This document shows, piece after piece, positions 35,656-45,338 of a stretch of 64,000 bases of DNA; position 1 is the first letter of the stretch, and each line of letters begins with the position of its first letter. The stretch is taken from NCBI RefSeq assembly GCF_947487575.1, contig NZ_CANKXG010000009.1, forward strand, positions 62,001 through 126,000, given 5' to 3'. Source of the DNA: an uncultured Algibacter sp. (GTDB lineage: Bacteria; Bacteroidota; Bacteroidia; Flavobacteriales; Flavobacteriaceae). The position numbers and the translations under genes were made by a program. The notes beneath the pieces were generated by a model that made no database searches, was not told the origin of the DNA, and saw nothing but the letters and a program-made list of their open reading frames with translations.

Positions 35656-37203
35656 TTATTTAGGACTAAATACGGTAAATGGAATTACCATTTCTTCTAA
35701 AGAAACACCTCCATGTTGATAGGTATTTCTGTAATAACTAACGTAATGATTATAATTATTTGGATAAGCGAAAAACAAATTGTTTTTAGCGAAAATAAAT
35801 GAGCTACTCATATTAATTGAAGGCAGGTGCAATTCTTTTGGGTCTTTACTTTCTAAAACATCTTTCTCTTCATAAGTTAAACTACGCCCCGTTTTGTAAC
35901 GTAAATTTAAACTTGTGTCTCTGTCTCCAATAACCTTGGATGGGTTTTTTACATTAATAGTACCATGGTCTGTGGTTAAAATTAATTTGAAGCCCATTTG
36001 TTGAGCCTGCTGAATCATGTCCAGAAGCGGAGAGTTTTTAAACCAACTTAAAGTTAATGATCTATAAGCTTTATCATTAGAAGCTAGCTCTTTAACAACC
36101 TCCATTTCTGTTTTTGAATGGGATAGCATATCAACAAAATTGTAAACAATAACAGATAAATCATTGTTTTTTAATGATTTAAAATTTTCAGCTAATTTTC
36201 TTCCATTTTTTAAATTAGTTATTTTATGATACTCATAGCTTAAATTTGATAATCCTAATCGTTTTAATTGAGCTTCTAAAAAATCAGCTTCATACAAGTT
36301 TTTTCCGCCTTCATCATTATCATTTTTCCAATACTCTGGAAATAACTTTTCCATATCGCTAGGCATTAACCCAGAAAAAATAGCATTACGCGCATATTGT
36401 GTTGCGGTAGGTAGAATGCTAAAGAAAGCTTCTTCTTTCTCTTTTTTGAAATAATTATTTATTATAGGCTCAAAAACTTTCCATTGATCATAACGTAAAT
36501 TATCAATTACAACCAAAAGTGTTGGTTGTTCTTTACTTATTTCAGGAACTATATTTTCTTTGAATAGGGTGTGCGACATTACCGGAGCATCTGTATGTGG
36601 TAAGAACCAATCAGCATAATTTTTTTCAATAAATTTTCCAAATTGAATATTAGCTTCATTTTTTTGAGATTCCAAAATTTCGAACATACTGGCATCTTCA
36701 ATATCTTCTAACTGTATTTCCCAATAAATTAGTTTTTGATATAAATTAACCCATTCCTCATAACTGTTTACCATAGATAAATCCATAGCAATTTTTCTAA
36801 ACTCTTGTTGGTAATTTGAGGTTGTCTTTTCAGAGATTAGTCTAGAATGATCAAGGTTCTTTTTTAAGCTTAATAAAATTTGATTTGGGTTTACTGGCTT
36901 TATTAAATAGTCTGCTATTTTGTTACCAATAGCTTCTTCCATAATGTATTCTTCCTCGCTTTTTGTAATCATAACAACAGGAAGCGTATCTTTTTTTTCT
37001 TTAATTTCGTTTAGGGTTTCTAAACCTGTAAGTCCAGGCATGTTTTCATCTAAAAATACAATATCAAAATTTTCATCATCTAAAACGTCAATTGCTTCAG
37101 TACCACTATTACAAGTTTTTACTTTGTAATTTTTCTTTTCAAGGAATAAAATATGTGGTTTTAGTAAATCAATTTCATCATCAACCCAAAGTATTTTTAT
37201 CAT
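35656..37203 (-). CDS. porX: PorX, response regulator with PglZ domain of the type IX secretion system
   Basis: The 515-residue protein starts with a receiver domain: acidic pocket VDDE at residues 7-10, phosphoacceptor Asp52 in FLDENMPG, the Thr in VVMITKSEE and the Lys in DYLIKPVNP. A helical linker and a PglZ (alkaline-phosphatase-like) domain follow, with LLVVIDNLRYDQW, PTATQYARNAIFSGLMP, VDMLSHSKTE, LILTTDHGT and the final QHGGVSLEEMVIPF. In Porphyromonas and Flavobacterium PorX with PorY controls T9SS genes and gliding. The presence of this gene supports the Bacteroidetes assignment and a T9SS elsewhere in the genome. Confidence 0.93.
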   Translation of the reverse strand: MIKILWVDDEIDLLKPHILFLEKKNYKVKTCNSGTEAIDVLDDENFDIVFLDENMPGLTGLETLNEIKEKKDTLPVVMITKSEEEYIMEEAIGNKIADYLIKPVNPNQILLSLKKNLDHSRLISEKTTSNYQQEFRKIAMDLSMVNSYEEWVNLYQKLIYWEIQLEDIEDASMFEILESQKNEANIQFGKFIEKNYADWFLPHTDAPVMSHTLFKENIVPEISKEQPTLLVVIDNLRYDQWKVFEPIINNYFKKEKEEAFFSILPTATQYARNAIFSGLMPSDMEKLFPEYWKNDNDEGGKNLYEADFLEAQLKRLGLSNLSYEYHKITNLKNGRKLAENFKSLKNNDLSVIVYNFVDMLSHSKTEMEVVKELASNDKAYRSLTLSWFKNSPLLDMIQQAQQMGFKLILTTDHGTINVKNPSKVIGDRDTSLNLRYKTGRSLTYEEKDVLESKDPKELHLPSINMSSSFIFAKNNLFFAYPNNYNHYVSYYRNTYQHGGVSLEEMVIPFTVFSPK

Positions 37204-37304
37204 ATCGTTGTATTTGTTTTTTTTATTAAAATTTGTTGAAATATTTAGGTTTTTTAATTGTAAAAACGTTTTTATTTCATCAACCCACTATGGGCTCATA
37301 TCAT

Positions 37305-37312
37305 TATATTTG
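37305..37312 (+). promoter_or_regulatory. Possible -7 element of the HD-domain gene
   Basis: TATATTTG fits the Bacteroidetes TAnnTTTG element exactly and lies 27 bases before the TTG start codon at 37339. The upstream TTTG element is absent. This sequence is also part of a segment that resembles the porX start region, which lowers confidence. Confidence 0.35.
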
Positions 37313-37338
37313 TAATTATTTAATGTAAAAAGCAAAGT

Positions 37339-38559
37339 TTGAATAAACTTAAAATATTAAACGACCCAATTTACGGATTTATTACAATTCCAAATTCACT
37401 CATTTTCGATTTAATACAACATAGATATTTTCAACGCCTCCGTAGAATTACACAAATGGGTATGTCTTATTTGGTGTATCCTGGTGCACATCATACTAGA
37501 TTTCATCATGCTATTGGTTGCGTTCATTTAATGCAACAAGCTGTTAATGTACTTCGTTTTAAAGGTGTTACAATAGGTCAGAAAGAAGAAGAAGGGCTTT
37601 ATATAGCAATACTTTTACATGATATTGGCCACGGACCTTTTTCTCATGCTATGGAGCATAGTATAGTAAATAATTTGTCTCATGAGGAAATTTCACTCTT
37701 TTTTATGGAGCGTTTAAATGAAGAATTTAACGGAAGTTTAACGCTTGCCATTCAAATTTTTAAAGGTGAATATCCTAGAAAGTTTATGTGTCAGCTTATT
37801 TCTGGGCAATTAGATATGGATAGAGCTGACTATTTAAAACGTGACAGCTTTTATACTGGGGTTGCTGAAGGTAATATAAATAGTGAGCGATTAATTACCA
37901 TGTTGAATGTGGTTGATGATGAATTGGTAGTTGAAGAAAAGGGTATTTATAGTGTCGAGAAGTTTATTATTGCAAGGCGGTTAATGTACTGGCAAGTGTA
38001 TTTGCATAAAACAAGTTTAGTTGCAGAACAGTTACTTATAAGGGTTTTGAAACGTGCAAAGGAATTGCACGAATCTGGAAATAAATTGCAGGCAAGTAAT
38101 GCATTATTATACTTTTTGGAAAATAAAATAGAGATTGAAAATTTCACTAATAAAACACTTGAAACCTTTTCTCGATTAGATGATTTTGATATTATATCGG
38201 CAATGAAACAATGGCAATATCATAGTGACTTTGTTCTTAGTAATCTTTGTGAGATGATAATTAATAGAAACTTGCTTAAAATAAAATTAAAGAATAAAAA
38301 AGTCAAAGAAAGTAGTTTAAAGAAGCATATTGATGTTTTTAAAAAGAAGCATAGTATTTCGGAAGATGAAGCTAAATACTTTGTGTTTCATGGATATATT
38401 TCAAATCAAGCTTATAAATTAAATACAAAAGGTATAAATGTTTTGCATAAATCTGGAAAAACTGAAGATATAGTAAAAGCTTCAGATCAGTTGAATCTTA
38501 AGGCGTTAGCAAAACCTGTTACTAAGTACTTTTTGTGTTACCCAAAAGCTAAATTATAG
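37339..38559 (+). CDS. HD-domain phosphohydrolase
   Basis: The 406-residue protein has the metal-binding HD motif LLHDIGHGPFSHAMEH (His94 and Asp95). It also has HTRFHHAIGCVHLM before it and SGQLDMDRADYLKRDS after it, the pattern of SAMHD1/dGTPase-like HD proteins (YdhJ group). It may hydrolyse nucleotides; the substrate is not known. The start is a TTG (MNKLKILNDPIYGF). An in-frame TAA stands 18 bases upstream and no ATG or GTG lies between, while the conserved region begins at once, so TTG is the best start. It is divergent from porX, a common flavobacterial order. Confidence 0.9.
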   Translation: MNKLKILNDPIYGFITIPNSLIFDLIQHRYFQRLRRITQMGMSYLVYPGAHHTRFHHAIGCVHLMQQAVNVLRFKGVTIGQKEEEGLYIAILLHDIGHGPFSHAMEHSIVNNLSHEEISLFFMERLNEEFNGSLTLAIQIFKGEYPRKFMCQLISGQLDMDRADYLKRDSFYTGVAEGNINSERLITMLNVVDDELVVEEKGIYSVEKFIIARRLMYWQVYLHKTSLVAEQLLIRVLKRAKELHESGNKLQASNALLYFLENKIEIENFTNKTLETFSRLDDFDIISAMKQWQYHSDFVLSNLCEMIINRNLLKIKLKNKKVKESSLKKHIDVFKKKHSISEDEAKYFVFHGYISNQAYKLNTKGINVLHKSGKTEDIVKASDQLNLKALAKPVTKYFLCYPKAKL

Positions 38560-38792
38560 TTCTATTAAATATTTAGAATAATAATGCGAAGTTTTTGATG
38601 TACTTTATAATAAAGTATAGTGTTTTACTGTTTTATAGTAACGACTTTATAGTAAAACCTAAAAAAAGGAAATCGTGTATTATTCTTCTTTAATTTTTTA
38701 GATGAATAGATTCGCTAATGTATAACGAGGGTTTAGTACATTTTTCCTATTTTTGCGTCAATCAAACAAAAAACAGCGTCAAACTACAAAGT
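38560..38792. other. Intergenic region upstream of the lipid A operon with hairpins
   Basis: The 233 bases hold TACTTTA-TAA-TAAAGTA, a small perfect hairpin, and GTTTTACT paired with AGTAAAAC around an inner stem, all before 38670. A TATTTTTG element near 38747-38754 is followed by GCGTC and could be the -7 part of the lpxD promoter. It lies after the ATG at 38718, which argues that translation starts later, at GTG 38793. Confidence 0.4.
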
Positions 38793-39815
38793 GTGAAATT
38801 TACAGCACAGCAAATAGCAGAAATATTAGAAGGTGATGTAGTTGGGAATCCAGATATTGAAGTCTCAAGATTAGCTAAAATTGAGGAAGGTTTTGAAGGC
38901 ACTATAACTTTTTTAGCAAACCCTAAGTATACACCCCATATATATACAACAAAAGCTTCTGTTGTAATTGTAAATAAATCTTTTGCGCCTGAGAATAAAA
39001 TAAAAACGACTTTAATAAAAGTTGAAGATGCTTATTTGGCATTTTCAAAAATTCTTGATTATTATAACTCGGTAAAACTAAATAAAACAGGAATTGAGCA
39101 ACCGTCTTTTGTTTCCGATTCAGCTACATATGGTAAGGATGTGTATATTGGTGCATTTAGTTATATAGGTGAAAATGTTGTAATGGGTGAAAATGTAAAG
39201 ATATTCCCAAGTGCATATATTGGCGATAATGTTGTTTTGGGTGATAATACAATAATTTTTTCTGGAGCAAAAATTTATTCAGAAACTATAATTGGTAAAA
39301 ACTGTGTTATTAATGCTGGTGCCATAGTTGGAGCTGATGGATTTGGATTTGCGCCAAATGAAGATGGTAGCTACAGTAAAATACCACAAACAGGAAATGT
39401 GATTATTGAAGATTTTGTTGATATAGGAGCAGCTACAACTATTGACCGTGCAACCTTAGGGTCAACAATAATTAGAGCTGGTGTAAAATTAGATAATCAA
39501 ATACAAATAGCTCATAATGTCGAAATAGGAGAAAATACAGTAATAGCAGCGCAAACTGGTGTTGCTGGTTCTTCAAAAATTGGTAAAAATTGTCAAATTG
39601 GAGGTCAGGTTGGTATTGCTGGGCATATAACTATAGGAGATAATGTTAAAATACAAGCACAGTCTGGTATTGGTCGACATGTAAAAGATAATGAGATTCT
39701 GCAAGGGTCTCCTGCGTTAAAATTAAGTGATTACAATAAATCGTATGTTCATTTTAAAAACTTACCTGCTATTGTTAAAAACATATATAACTTAGAGAAG
39801 AATAAATGGGAATAG
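38793..39815 (+). CDS. lpxD: UDP-3-O-acylglucosamine N-acyltransferase
   Basis: The 340-residue lipid A enzyme adds the N-linked hydroxyacyl chain to UDP-3-O-acylglucosamine. The N-terminal uridine-binding domain opens [32 protein letters not shown]. The rest is a left-handed beta-helix with many hexapeptides ([20 protein letters not shown]) and the conserved [36 protein letters not shown] holds the catalytic His. I use GTG 38793, where homologues start. The frame extends to ATG 38718, but a promoter-like element lies between. It overlaps the lpxC-fabZ start by 10 bases. Confidence 0.93.
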   Translation: MKFTAQQIAEILEGDVVGNPDIEVSRLAKIEEGFEGTITFLANPKYTPHIYTTKASVVIVNKSFAPENKIKTTLIKVEDAYLAFSKILDYYNSVKLNKTGIEQPSFVSDSATYGKDVYIGAFSYIGENVVMGENVKIFPSAYIGDNVVLGDNTIIFSGAKIYSETIIGKNCVINAGAIVGADGFGFAPNEDGSYSKIPQTGNVIIEDFVDIGAATTIDRATLGSTIIRAGVKLDNQIQIAHNVEIGENTVIAAQTGVAGSSKIGKNCQIGGQVGIAGHITIGDNVKIQAQSGIGRHVKDNEILQGSPALKLSDYNKSYVHFKNLPAIVKNIYNLEKNKWE

Positions 39816-41212
39816 TTAATACCGAAATCAAACAAAAAACTATTAAAGAAGATGTTTCTTTAACCGGAGTAGGCTTGCATACAGGAAAAGATGTAACCTT
39901 AACTTTTAAACCTGCTGTTGCTAATTCAGGTTTTTCTTTTAAAAGAGTTGATTTAGAAGGAGAACCAATTATTGAAGCTGATGCAAATTACGTTACTAAT
40001 ACACAACGGGGTACTTGTTTAGAAAAAAATGGAGTAGCAATTCAAACGTCAGAACATGTTTTGGCAGCTTTAGTAGGCTTAGATGTAGATAATGCAATTA
40101 TTGAACTGAATGCCTCCGAACCTCCTATATTAGATGGCTCATCGAAATTTTTTGTTGAAGCCATTGAAAAAGCTGGAGTTGTAGATCTTGATGCTTTTAG
40201 AGAAGAGTTTGTTGTTACCGATATTGTATCTTATGTTGATGAGGAATCAGGAAGTGAAATTCTTGTAATGCCATCAAAAGAGTATCAAATAACTACCATG
40301 GTAGATTTTGGTACTAAAGTCTTAGGGACTCAAAATGCAACTTTAAATCGTATTTCTGATTTTAAAAATGATATAGCAGATTCTCGAACATTTAGTTTCT
40401 TGCATGAAATTGAAATGTTATTGGAAACTGGATTAATAAAAGGAGGGGATTTAAACAATGCTATTGTTTATGTAGACAAAGCCCTGTCTTCTGATACTAT
40501 GGAGAGGCTTAAGGTCGCTTTCAAAAAAGACTCCATAGCGGTTAAGCCAAATGGAATTTTAGATAATTTAACTTTGCATCATCCAAATGAGGCAGCGAGA
40601 CATAAATTATTGGATGTTATAGGCGATTTAGCACTAGTTGGCACAAGAATTAGAGGTAAAGTTATTGCTAATAAACCAGGTCATTTTGTAAACACACAAT
40701 TCGCAAAGAAATTAGCAAAACTGATAAAAAATGAACGTCGCAATAACGTTCCTAAAATTGATTTAAATCAACCGCCTTTAATGGATGTTGTTCAAATTAT
40801 GGATATGCTGCCTCACAGACAACCTTTTTTGTTAATAGATAAGGTTTTTGAGCTTTCGGATAATCATGTTTTAGCCACGAAAAATGTGACTATGAATGAG
40901 GAGTTTTTTAAAGGCCATTTTCCAGGTGCTCCAGTAATGCCAGGAGTTTTAATTGTTGAAGCTATGGCTCAAACAGGTGGTGTTTTAGTTTTAAACACCG
41001 TTCCTGATCCTGAAAATTACTTGACTTTTTTCATGAAAATGGATAAGGTTAAATTTAAACAAAAGGTTAGTCCTGGGGACACGCTAATATTTAAATGTTC
41101 TTTAATTACACCAATACGTCGTGGGATTTGTCATATGCAAGGGTATGCCTATGCAAATGGTAAATTATGTGCAGAAGCTGAATTAATGGCTCAAATATCT
41201 AAAGTAAAATAA
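39806..41212 (+). CDS. lpxC: Bifunctional LpxC deacetylase / FabZ 3-hydroxyacyl-ACP dehydratase
   Basis: The 468-residue protein joins two enzymes. Residues 1 to about 310 are the zinc deacetylase LpxC, with [20 protein letters not shown], the zinc ligand in [23 protein letters not shown] and [23 protein letters not shown]. From about residue 322 follows FabZ, with [35 protein letters not shown] and the catalytic His and Glu. This fusion is characteristic of Bacteroidetes and couples the committed step of lipid A synthesis to fatty-acid elongation. It lies between lpxD and lpxA with minimal gaps. Confidence 0.97.
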   Translation: MGIVNTEIKQKTIKEDVSLTGVGLHTGKDVTLTFKPAVANSGFSFKRVDLEGEPIIEADANYVTNTQRGTCLEKNGVAIQTSEHVLAALVGLDVDNAIIELNASEPPILDGSSKFFVEAIEKAGVVDLDAFREEFVVTDIVSYVDEESGSEILVMPSKEYQITTMVDFGTKVLGTQNATLNRISDFKNDIADSRTFSFLHEIEMLLETGLIKGGDLNNAIVYVDKALSSDTMERLKVAFKKDSIAVKPNGILDNLTLHHPNEAARHKLLDVIGDLALVGTRIRGKVIANKPGHFVNTQFAKKLAKLIKNERRNNVPKIDLNQPPLMDVVQIMDMLPHRQPFLLIDKVFELSDNHVLATKNVTMNEEFFKGHFPGAPVMPGVLIVEAMAQTGGVLVLNTVPDPENYLTFFMKMDKVKFKQKVSPGDTLIFKCSLITPIRRGICHMQGYAYANGKLCAEAELMAQISKVK

Positions 41213-41214
41213 TT

Positions 41215-42000
41215 ATGAACCAACCTTTGGCTTATGTGCATCCTGGTGCGAAAATTGCAAAAAATGTTGTTATTGAACCGTTTACTACGATTAATAATAA
41301 TGTAATTATTGGTGAGGGCACTTGGATTGGTAGTAACGTTACTATAATGGAAGGTGCTCGAATAGGTAAAAATTGTAGTATTTTCCCTGGCTCAGTAATT
41401 TCAGCTGTTCCTCAAGATTTAAAATATAACGATGAAGATACTACAGTCGAAATTGGTAATAACGTTACTATACGAGAGTGTGTAACAATTAATAGGGGTA
41501 CAACAGATAGAATGAAAACGGTTATAGGTAACAACTGTTTAATAATGGCATATTGCCACGTTGCTCACGATTGTATTATTGGCAATAATTGTATTTTTTC
41601 TAATAATAGCACTTTAGCTGGGCATATAACAATTGGTGATTATGTTGTACTTGCGGGTATGACTGCAGTGCATCAATTTGTTTCAATTGGAAATCACGCT
41701 TTTGTAACTGGTGGTTCCTTAGTTAGAAAGGATGTTCCACCTTTTGTAAAGGCTGCACGTGAGCCTCTATCCTATGTTGGGATAAATTCAGTAGGTTTGC
41801 GACGACGAGGATATACAACAGAAAAAATTAGAGAAATTCAAGATATATTCAGAATATTATATCAAAAAAATTATAATAATACTCAAGCTGTAGAAATTAT
41901 TGAAGCGGAAATGGAAGCAACTCCAGAACGCGATGAAATCCTTCAGTTTATTAAAAATTCACATCGAGGTATCATGAAAGGATATTTCAAATCAAATTAA
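41215..42000 (+). CDS. lpxA: UDP-N-acetylglucosamine O-acyltransferase
   Basis: The 261-residue hexapeptide enzyme starts lipid A synthesis by acylating UDP-GlcNAc at O-3. It has YVHPGAKIAKNVVIEPFTTI, SAVPQDLKYNDEDTTVEIGNNV, INRGT and NCLIMAYCHVAHDC, with the catalytic His near residues 115-120. The C-terminal helical part is SVGLRRRGYTTEKIREIQDIFRILY. Length is normal. Two bases separate it from lpxC-fabZ and four from efp, so one operon is likely. Confidence 0.97.
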   Translation: MNQPLAYVHPGAKIAKNVVIEPFTTINNNVIIGEGTWIGSNVTIMEGARIGKNCSIFPGSVISAVPQDLKYNDEDTTVEIGNNVTIRECVTINRGTTDRMKTVIGNNCLIMAYCHVAHDCIIGNNCIFSNNSTLAGHITIGDYVVLAGMTAVHQFVSIGNHAFVTGGSLVRKDVPPFVKAAREPLSYVGINSVGLRRRGYTTEKIREIQDIFRILYQKNYNNTQAVEIIEAEMEATPERDEILQFIKNSHRGIMKGYFKSN

Positions 42001-42004
42001 TTAT

Positions 42005-42571
42005 ATGGCAACTACAAGCGACATTAGAAATGGATTATGTCTTCGTTATAACAACGATATTTACAAAATAATAGAATTTTTACACGTAAAACCTGGTAAA
42101 GGCCCTGCGTTTGTTAGAACAAAAATGAAAAGTGTAACTAGCGGTAAAGTACTAGATAATACGTTTTCTGCTGGTCATAAATTAGAAGATGTTCGAGTTG
42201 AAACTCATAAGTTTCAGTATTTATATAATGATGGTGAGTTTTATCATTTCATGAATGAATCTGATTATACACAAATACGTTTGTTAGAAGCCGCTCTAGA
42301 TAACCCTGGTTTAATGAAAGAAGGGGAAGTAGTAACAGTGTTAATTAATACAGAAGACAATGCACCTTTATCTGTTGATTTGCCAGCCAGTGTAATTTTA
42401 GAAGTAACAGCTACAGAGCCAGGTGTTAAAGGTAATACGGCTACTAATGCAACTAAACCTGCTACTGTAGAAACGGGAGCTTCAGTTAATGTGCCTTTAT
42501 TTATAAACGAAGGTGACAAAATTAAAATAGAAACTGCTAAAGGCACATATAAAGAGCGTGTTAAAGAATAG
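42005..42571 (+). CDS. efp: Elongation factor P
   Basis: The 188-residue protein of three KOW/OB-like domains relieves ribosome stalling at polyproline. The modified loop is KPGKGPAFVRTK, with Lys32 at the tip. FMNESDYTQI, GLMKEGEVVTVLINTEDNAPLSVDLP and the C-terminal GDKIKIETAKGTYKERVKE complete the family pattern. It lies in the lipid A gene cluster, which is the usual flavobacterial place. Confidence 0.97.
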   Translation: MATTSDIRNGLCLRYNNDIYKIIEFLHVKPGKGPAFVRTKMKSVTSGKVLDNTFSAGHKLEDVRVETHKFQYLYNDGEFYHFMNESDYTQIRLLEAALDNPGLMKEGEVVTVLINTEDNAPLSVDLPASVILEVTATEPGVKGNTATNATKPATVETGASVNVPLFINEGDKIKIETAKGTYKERVKE

Positions 42572-42577
42572 CATATT

Positions 42578-43342
42578 ATGGCCAAATCTAGAGAGGAGAT
42601 TAATCAGACTGAAAAAGATTATTGGAATGAGGCTAAGCTTGATAGAAGAAAGATAAAAAAATTAAGGCGACATGCTTTTTTTTATTCGTACAAAAGAGAA
42701 AAAAAAATACTCCAGCAGCTTTTAGAAGATTTTAATGATAAAGAAGTTTTAGAAATTGGTTCTTATACATGGTCATTTTGGTTTAATAAAAACACAAAAC
42801 CTAAAAAATTGACTTGTATAAATATTTCTGAAGTTGAATTAGAAAATGGTAAGAAGTTAGCCGAAAACCAAAATTTTTCGATAGCGCATTTTTTAATGGA
42901 TGCCAATGAATTAACTTTTAAGGATGAATCATTCGATATTGTTTTTGGAGGTGCTATTTTACATCATTTAGATGTTGAAAAATCAATTGGTCATATTCAT
43001 AGAGTTTTAAAACCCAATGGAAAAATTGTTTTTTTAGAACCTTTAAATATGAACCCTATTTATAAAATCTACAGAAAGCTTAATCCAAAAGAAAGAACAC
43101 CCGATGAGCATGCTTTAGTGTCGTCTGATTTTAAAATTATAAAAAAGAAATTCACGTTTAATCATTACTTTTTTGATTTCTTCTCAGTTGTTTTCGGTTT
43201 TATAGCGCTAAAACTATTTGGCGATAAAAACTACAATAATTGGATAAACAAGCTAGGATATAATTTAGATGTTTTCTTTTCAAAAATTCCTTTTTTACAT
43301 TTTCTTTTTGCAAGAGTAATCATATTTGGAAGTAAAAAATAA
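42578..43342 (+). CDS. Class I SAM-dependent methyltransferase inserted in the lipid A cluster
   Basis: The 254-residue protein has a methyltransferase type 11 fold. VLEIGSYTWSFWFN at about residues 57-70 takes the place of motif I, and FSIAHFLMDANELTF with FDIVFGGAILHHLDV, VLKPNGKIVFLEPLNMNP follow. Motif I lacks the usual GxGxG glycines (EIGSYTW rather than EIGCGTG). The C-terminal 90 residues are basic and hydrophobic, perhaps membrane-associated. It sits between efp and the second lpxD with 6- and 5-base gaps. In other flavobacteria I remember these two genes as neighbours. The substrate may be lipid A, a sugar or a lipid; unknown. Confidence 0.78.
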   Translation: MAKSREEINQTEKDYWNEAKLDRRKIKKLRRHAFFYSYKREKKILQQLLEDFNDKEVLEIGSYTWSFWFNKNTKPKKLTCINISEVELENGKKLAENQNFSIAHFLMDANELTFKDESFDIVFGGAILHHLDVEKSIGHIHRVLKPNGKIVFLEPLNMNPIYKIYRKLNPKERTPDEHALVSSDFKIIKKKFTFNHYFFDFFSVVFGFIALKLFGDKNYNNWINKLGYNLDVFFSKIPFLHFLFARVIIFGSKK

Positions 43343-43347
43343 ATAGC

Positions 43348-44280
43348 ATGAAGTTTCCTAAACCACATACCTTAAAGCAAATAGCCGACCTGATTGATTG
43401 TAAATATGTTGGTGCTAATGATTTTCAAGTATTGGGTATGAATGAGATTCATGTTGTTGAATCAGGAGACATTGTTTTTGTTGATCATCCAAAATACTAT
43501 GATAAAGCATTAGAATCGGCAGCTACAATTATTTTAATTAATAAAGAAGTTGAATGCCCTAGCGGTAAAGCACTACTTGTAAGCGATGACCCTTTTAGAG
43601 ATTTTAATAAATTAACTGATTTTTTTAAACCATTCCAAGCCTCAAATAGTTCCATTTCTACTTCAGCTAAAATCGGTAAAAATTCTGTAATCCAACCAAA
43701 TACATTTATTGGTCATAATGTTATAATAGGTGATAACTGCATTATACATTCTAATGTTAGTATATATGATGACACTGTAATAGGTAATCATGTTACCATT
43801 CATGCTGGAACAGTAATAGGAGCAAATGCTTTTTATTATAAAAAGAGGACAGAAGGTTTTGATAGGTTAAAATCTTGTGGACGCGTAGTTATTGAAGATG
43901 ATGTTGATATAGGTGCCAGTTGTACTATAGATAGAGGTGTTTCTGGTGATACTAAAATAGGAGAGGGAACAAAATTAGATAATCTTATTCAAGTAGGTCA
44001 CGATACTGTTATTGGTAAAAAGTGTTTAATAGCATCGCAGGTTGGTATTGCTGGTTGCGTTATTATAGAAGATGAAGTTACTCTTTGGGGACAAGTTGGT
44101 ACTACTAGTGGAATAACTATAGGAAAAAAAGCTATTGTACAGGGGCAATCAGGAATTACAAAATCAATTGAAGGTGGAAAAACCTATTGGGGTACACCAA
44201 TACAAGAAGTCCGTTTAAAATTAAAAGAAATGGCATCAATTAAACAAATTCCAAATATTTTAAAACAATTAAAAAATTAA
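43348..44280 (+). CDS. Second LpxD-like N-acyltransferase
   Basis: The 310-residue paralogue has the LpxD N-terminal domain in short form (TLKQIADLIDCKYVGANDFQVLGMNEIHVVESGDIVFVDHPKYYDKAL). A beta-helix follows, with AGTVIGANAFYYKKRTEGFDRLKSCGRVVIEDDVDIGASCTIDRG and the His in DNLIQVGHDTVIGKKCLIASQVGIAG. The normal GADGFGF loop is here GANAFYYKK, so the acceptor or acyl pocket may differ. Two LpxD-like genes in this cluster are usual for flavobacteria; the second could act in another acylation or on another acyl length. Confidence 0.88.
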   Translation: MKFPKPHTLKQIADLIDCKYVGANDFQVLGMNEIHVVESGDIVFVDHPKYYDKALESAATIILINKEVECPSGKALLVSDDPFRDFNKLTDFFKPFQASNSSISTSAKIGKNSVIQPNTFIGHNVIIGDNCIIHSNVSIYDDTVIGNHVTIHAGTVIGANAFYYKKRTEGFDRLKSCGRVVIEDDVDIGASCTIDRGVSGDTKIGEGTKLDNLIQVGHDTVIGKKCLIASQVGIAGCVIIEDEVTLWGQVGTTSGITIGKKAIVQGQSGITKSIEGGKTYWGTPIQEVRLKLKEMASIKQIPNILKQLKN

Positions 44281-44314
44281 GAAATTTTAAGATACAAAAG
44301 TGATTTCAAAAAAT

Positions 44315-44322
44315 TACATTTG
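44315..44322 (+). promoter_or_regulatory. Possible -7 element upstream of sucD
   Basis: TACATTTG matches the Bacteroidetes TAnnTTTG element, 26 bases before the sucD start, in a 67-base gap. The partner TTTG element is not found at the usual spacing. Confidence 0.35.
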
Positions 44323-44347
44323 TAAAACAATATTCAAATAGAAAAAT

Positions 44348-45220
44348 ATGAGTGTTTTAGTAAATAAAGATTCAAATATTATAGTTCAAGGTTTTACTGG
44401 AAGTGAAGGTACGTTTCACGCTAGTCAAATGATTGAATACGGAACAAATGTAGTAGGTGGTGTTACTCCTGGTAAAGGTGGTCAAAAACATTTAGATAAA
44501 CCTGTCTTTAATACGGTTTTAGAAGCTGTTGAGCAAGTTGGAGCAGATACGACTATAATTTTTGTGCCTCCAGCATTTGCTGCAGACGCCATTATGGAAG
44601 CTGCCGATGCAGGTATAAAGGTAATTATTACTATAACAGAAGGAATTCCAGTTGCTGATATGATTACAGCATCGAGTTATATTAAAAATAAAGATTGTAG
44701 ATTAATTGGTCCTAATTGTCCTGGTGTTATTACTCCAGGAGAAGCTAAAGTTGGTATTATGCCCGGATTCGTTTTTAAGAAAGGAAAAGTTGGTATCGTA
44801 TCAAAATCAGGAACACTAACTTATGAAGCTGCAGACCAAGTTGTAAAGCAAGGTTTAGGTATAACTACTGCTATTGGTATTGGTGGGGATCCAATTATTG
44901 GTACAACAACTAAAGAAGCGGTTGAGTTGTTAGTTAATGATCCAGAAACTGAAGCTGTTGTTATGATTGGTGAAATTGGGGGCCAGTTAGAAGCTGATGC
45001 TGCACACTGGTACAAATCAAGCGGAAGTAAAAAACCAGTAGTTGGTTTTATTGCTGGTGAAACTGCTCCTGCGGGACGAACAATGGGTCACGCTGGCGCT
45101 ATAGTTGGTGGTAGTGATGATACTGCTCAAGCTAAAAAAGCAATTATGCGAGAATGTGGAATTCACGTTGTAGATTCTCCAGCCGAAATAGGAAAAAAGA
45201 TAGCTGAAGTTTTAGCGTAA
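44348..45220 (+). CDS. sucD: Succinyl-CoA synthetase alpha subunit
   Basis: The 290-residue subunit of the citric-acid-cycle enzyme has the CoA-binding Rossmann part ([35 protein letters not shown]), [22 protein letters not shown] and the phospho-histidine loop GHAGAIVGG, His near residue 247. Length is normal. The beta subunit gene sucC is not in the window, as is common in Bacteroidetes. A terminator follows. Confidence 0.97.
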   Translation: MSVLVNKDSNIIVQGFTGSEGTFHASQMIEYGTNVVGGVTPGKGGQKHLDKPVFNTVLEAVEQVGADTTIIFVPPAFAADAIMEAADAGIKVIITITEGIPVADMITASSYIKNKDCRLIGPNCPGVITPGEAKVGIMPGFVFKKGKVGIVSKSGTLTYEAADQVVKQGLGITTAIGIGGDPIIGTTTKEAVELLVNDPETEAVVMIGEIGGQLEADAAHWYKSSGSKKPVVGFIAGETAPAGRTMGHAGAIVGGSDDTAQAKKAIMRECGIHVVDSPAEIGKKIAEVLA

Positions 45221-45242
45221 TAAGTAATACACGTATATTAAT

Positions 45243-45270
45243 AAAACCTTGCAATCTTGTAAGGTTTTTT
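45243..45270 (+). terminator. Intrinsic terminator after sucD
   Basis: AAAACCTTGCAA pairs with TTGTAAGGTTTT with one mismatch (a G-T pair) around a two-base centre and runs into T residues. It lies 23 bases after the sucD stop codon. Confidence 0.75.
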
Positions 45271-45272
45271 GA

Positions 45273-45301
45273 TTTGATACCATTTTGATTTATTATATTT
45301 G
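45273..45301 (+). promoter_or_regulatory. Candidate promoter of fabG
   Basis: TTTG at 45273-45276 and TATATTTG at 45294-45301 match both Bacteroidetes promoter elements, though with 17 rather than 19 bases between. It follows the sucD terminator and precedes the fabG start by 37 bases, the expected place for an independent promoter. Confidence 0.5.
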
Positions 45302-45338
45302 AATAGATCAAGATTAATAATAATTAACCACACTATAA

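Noticed and set aside
35656-37203. PglZ of a BREX phage-defence system
   Set aside because: The PglZ domain is fused to an N-terminal receiver domain, which is the PorX architecture, and no BREX genes are present.
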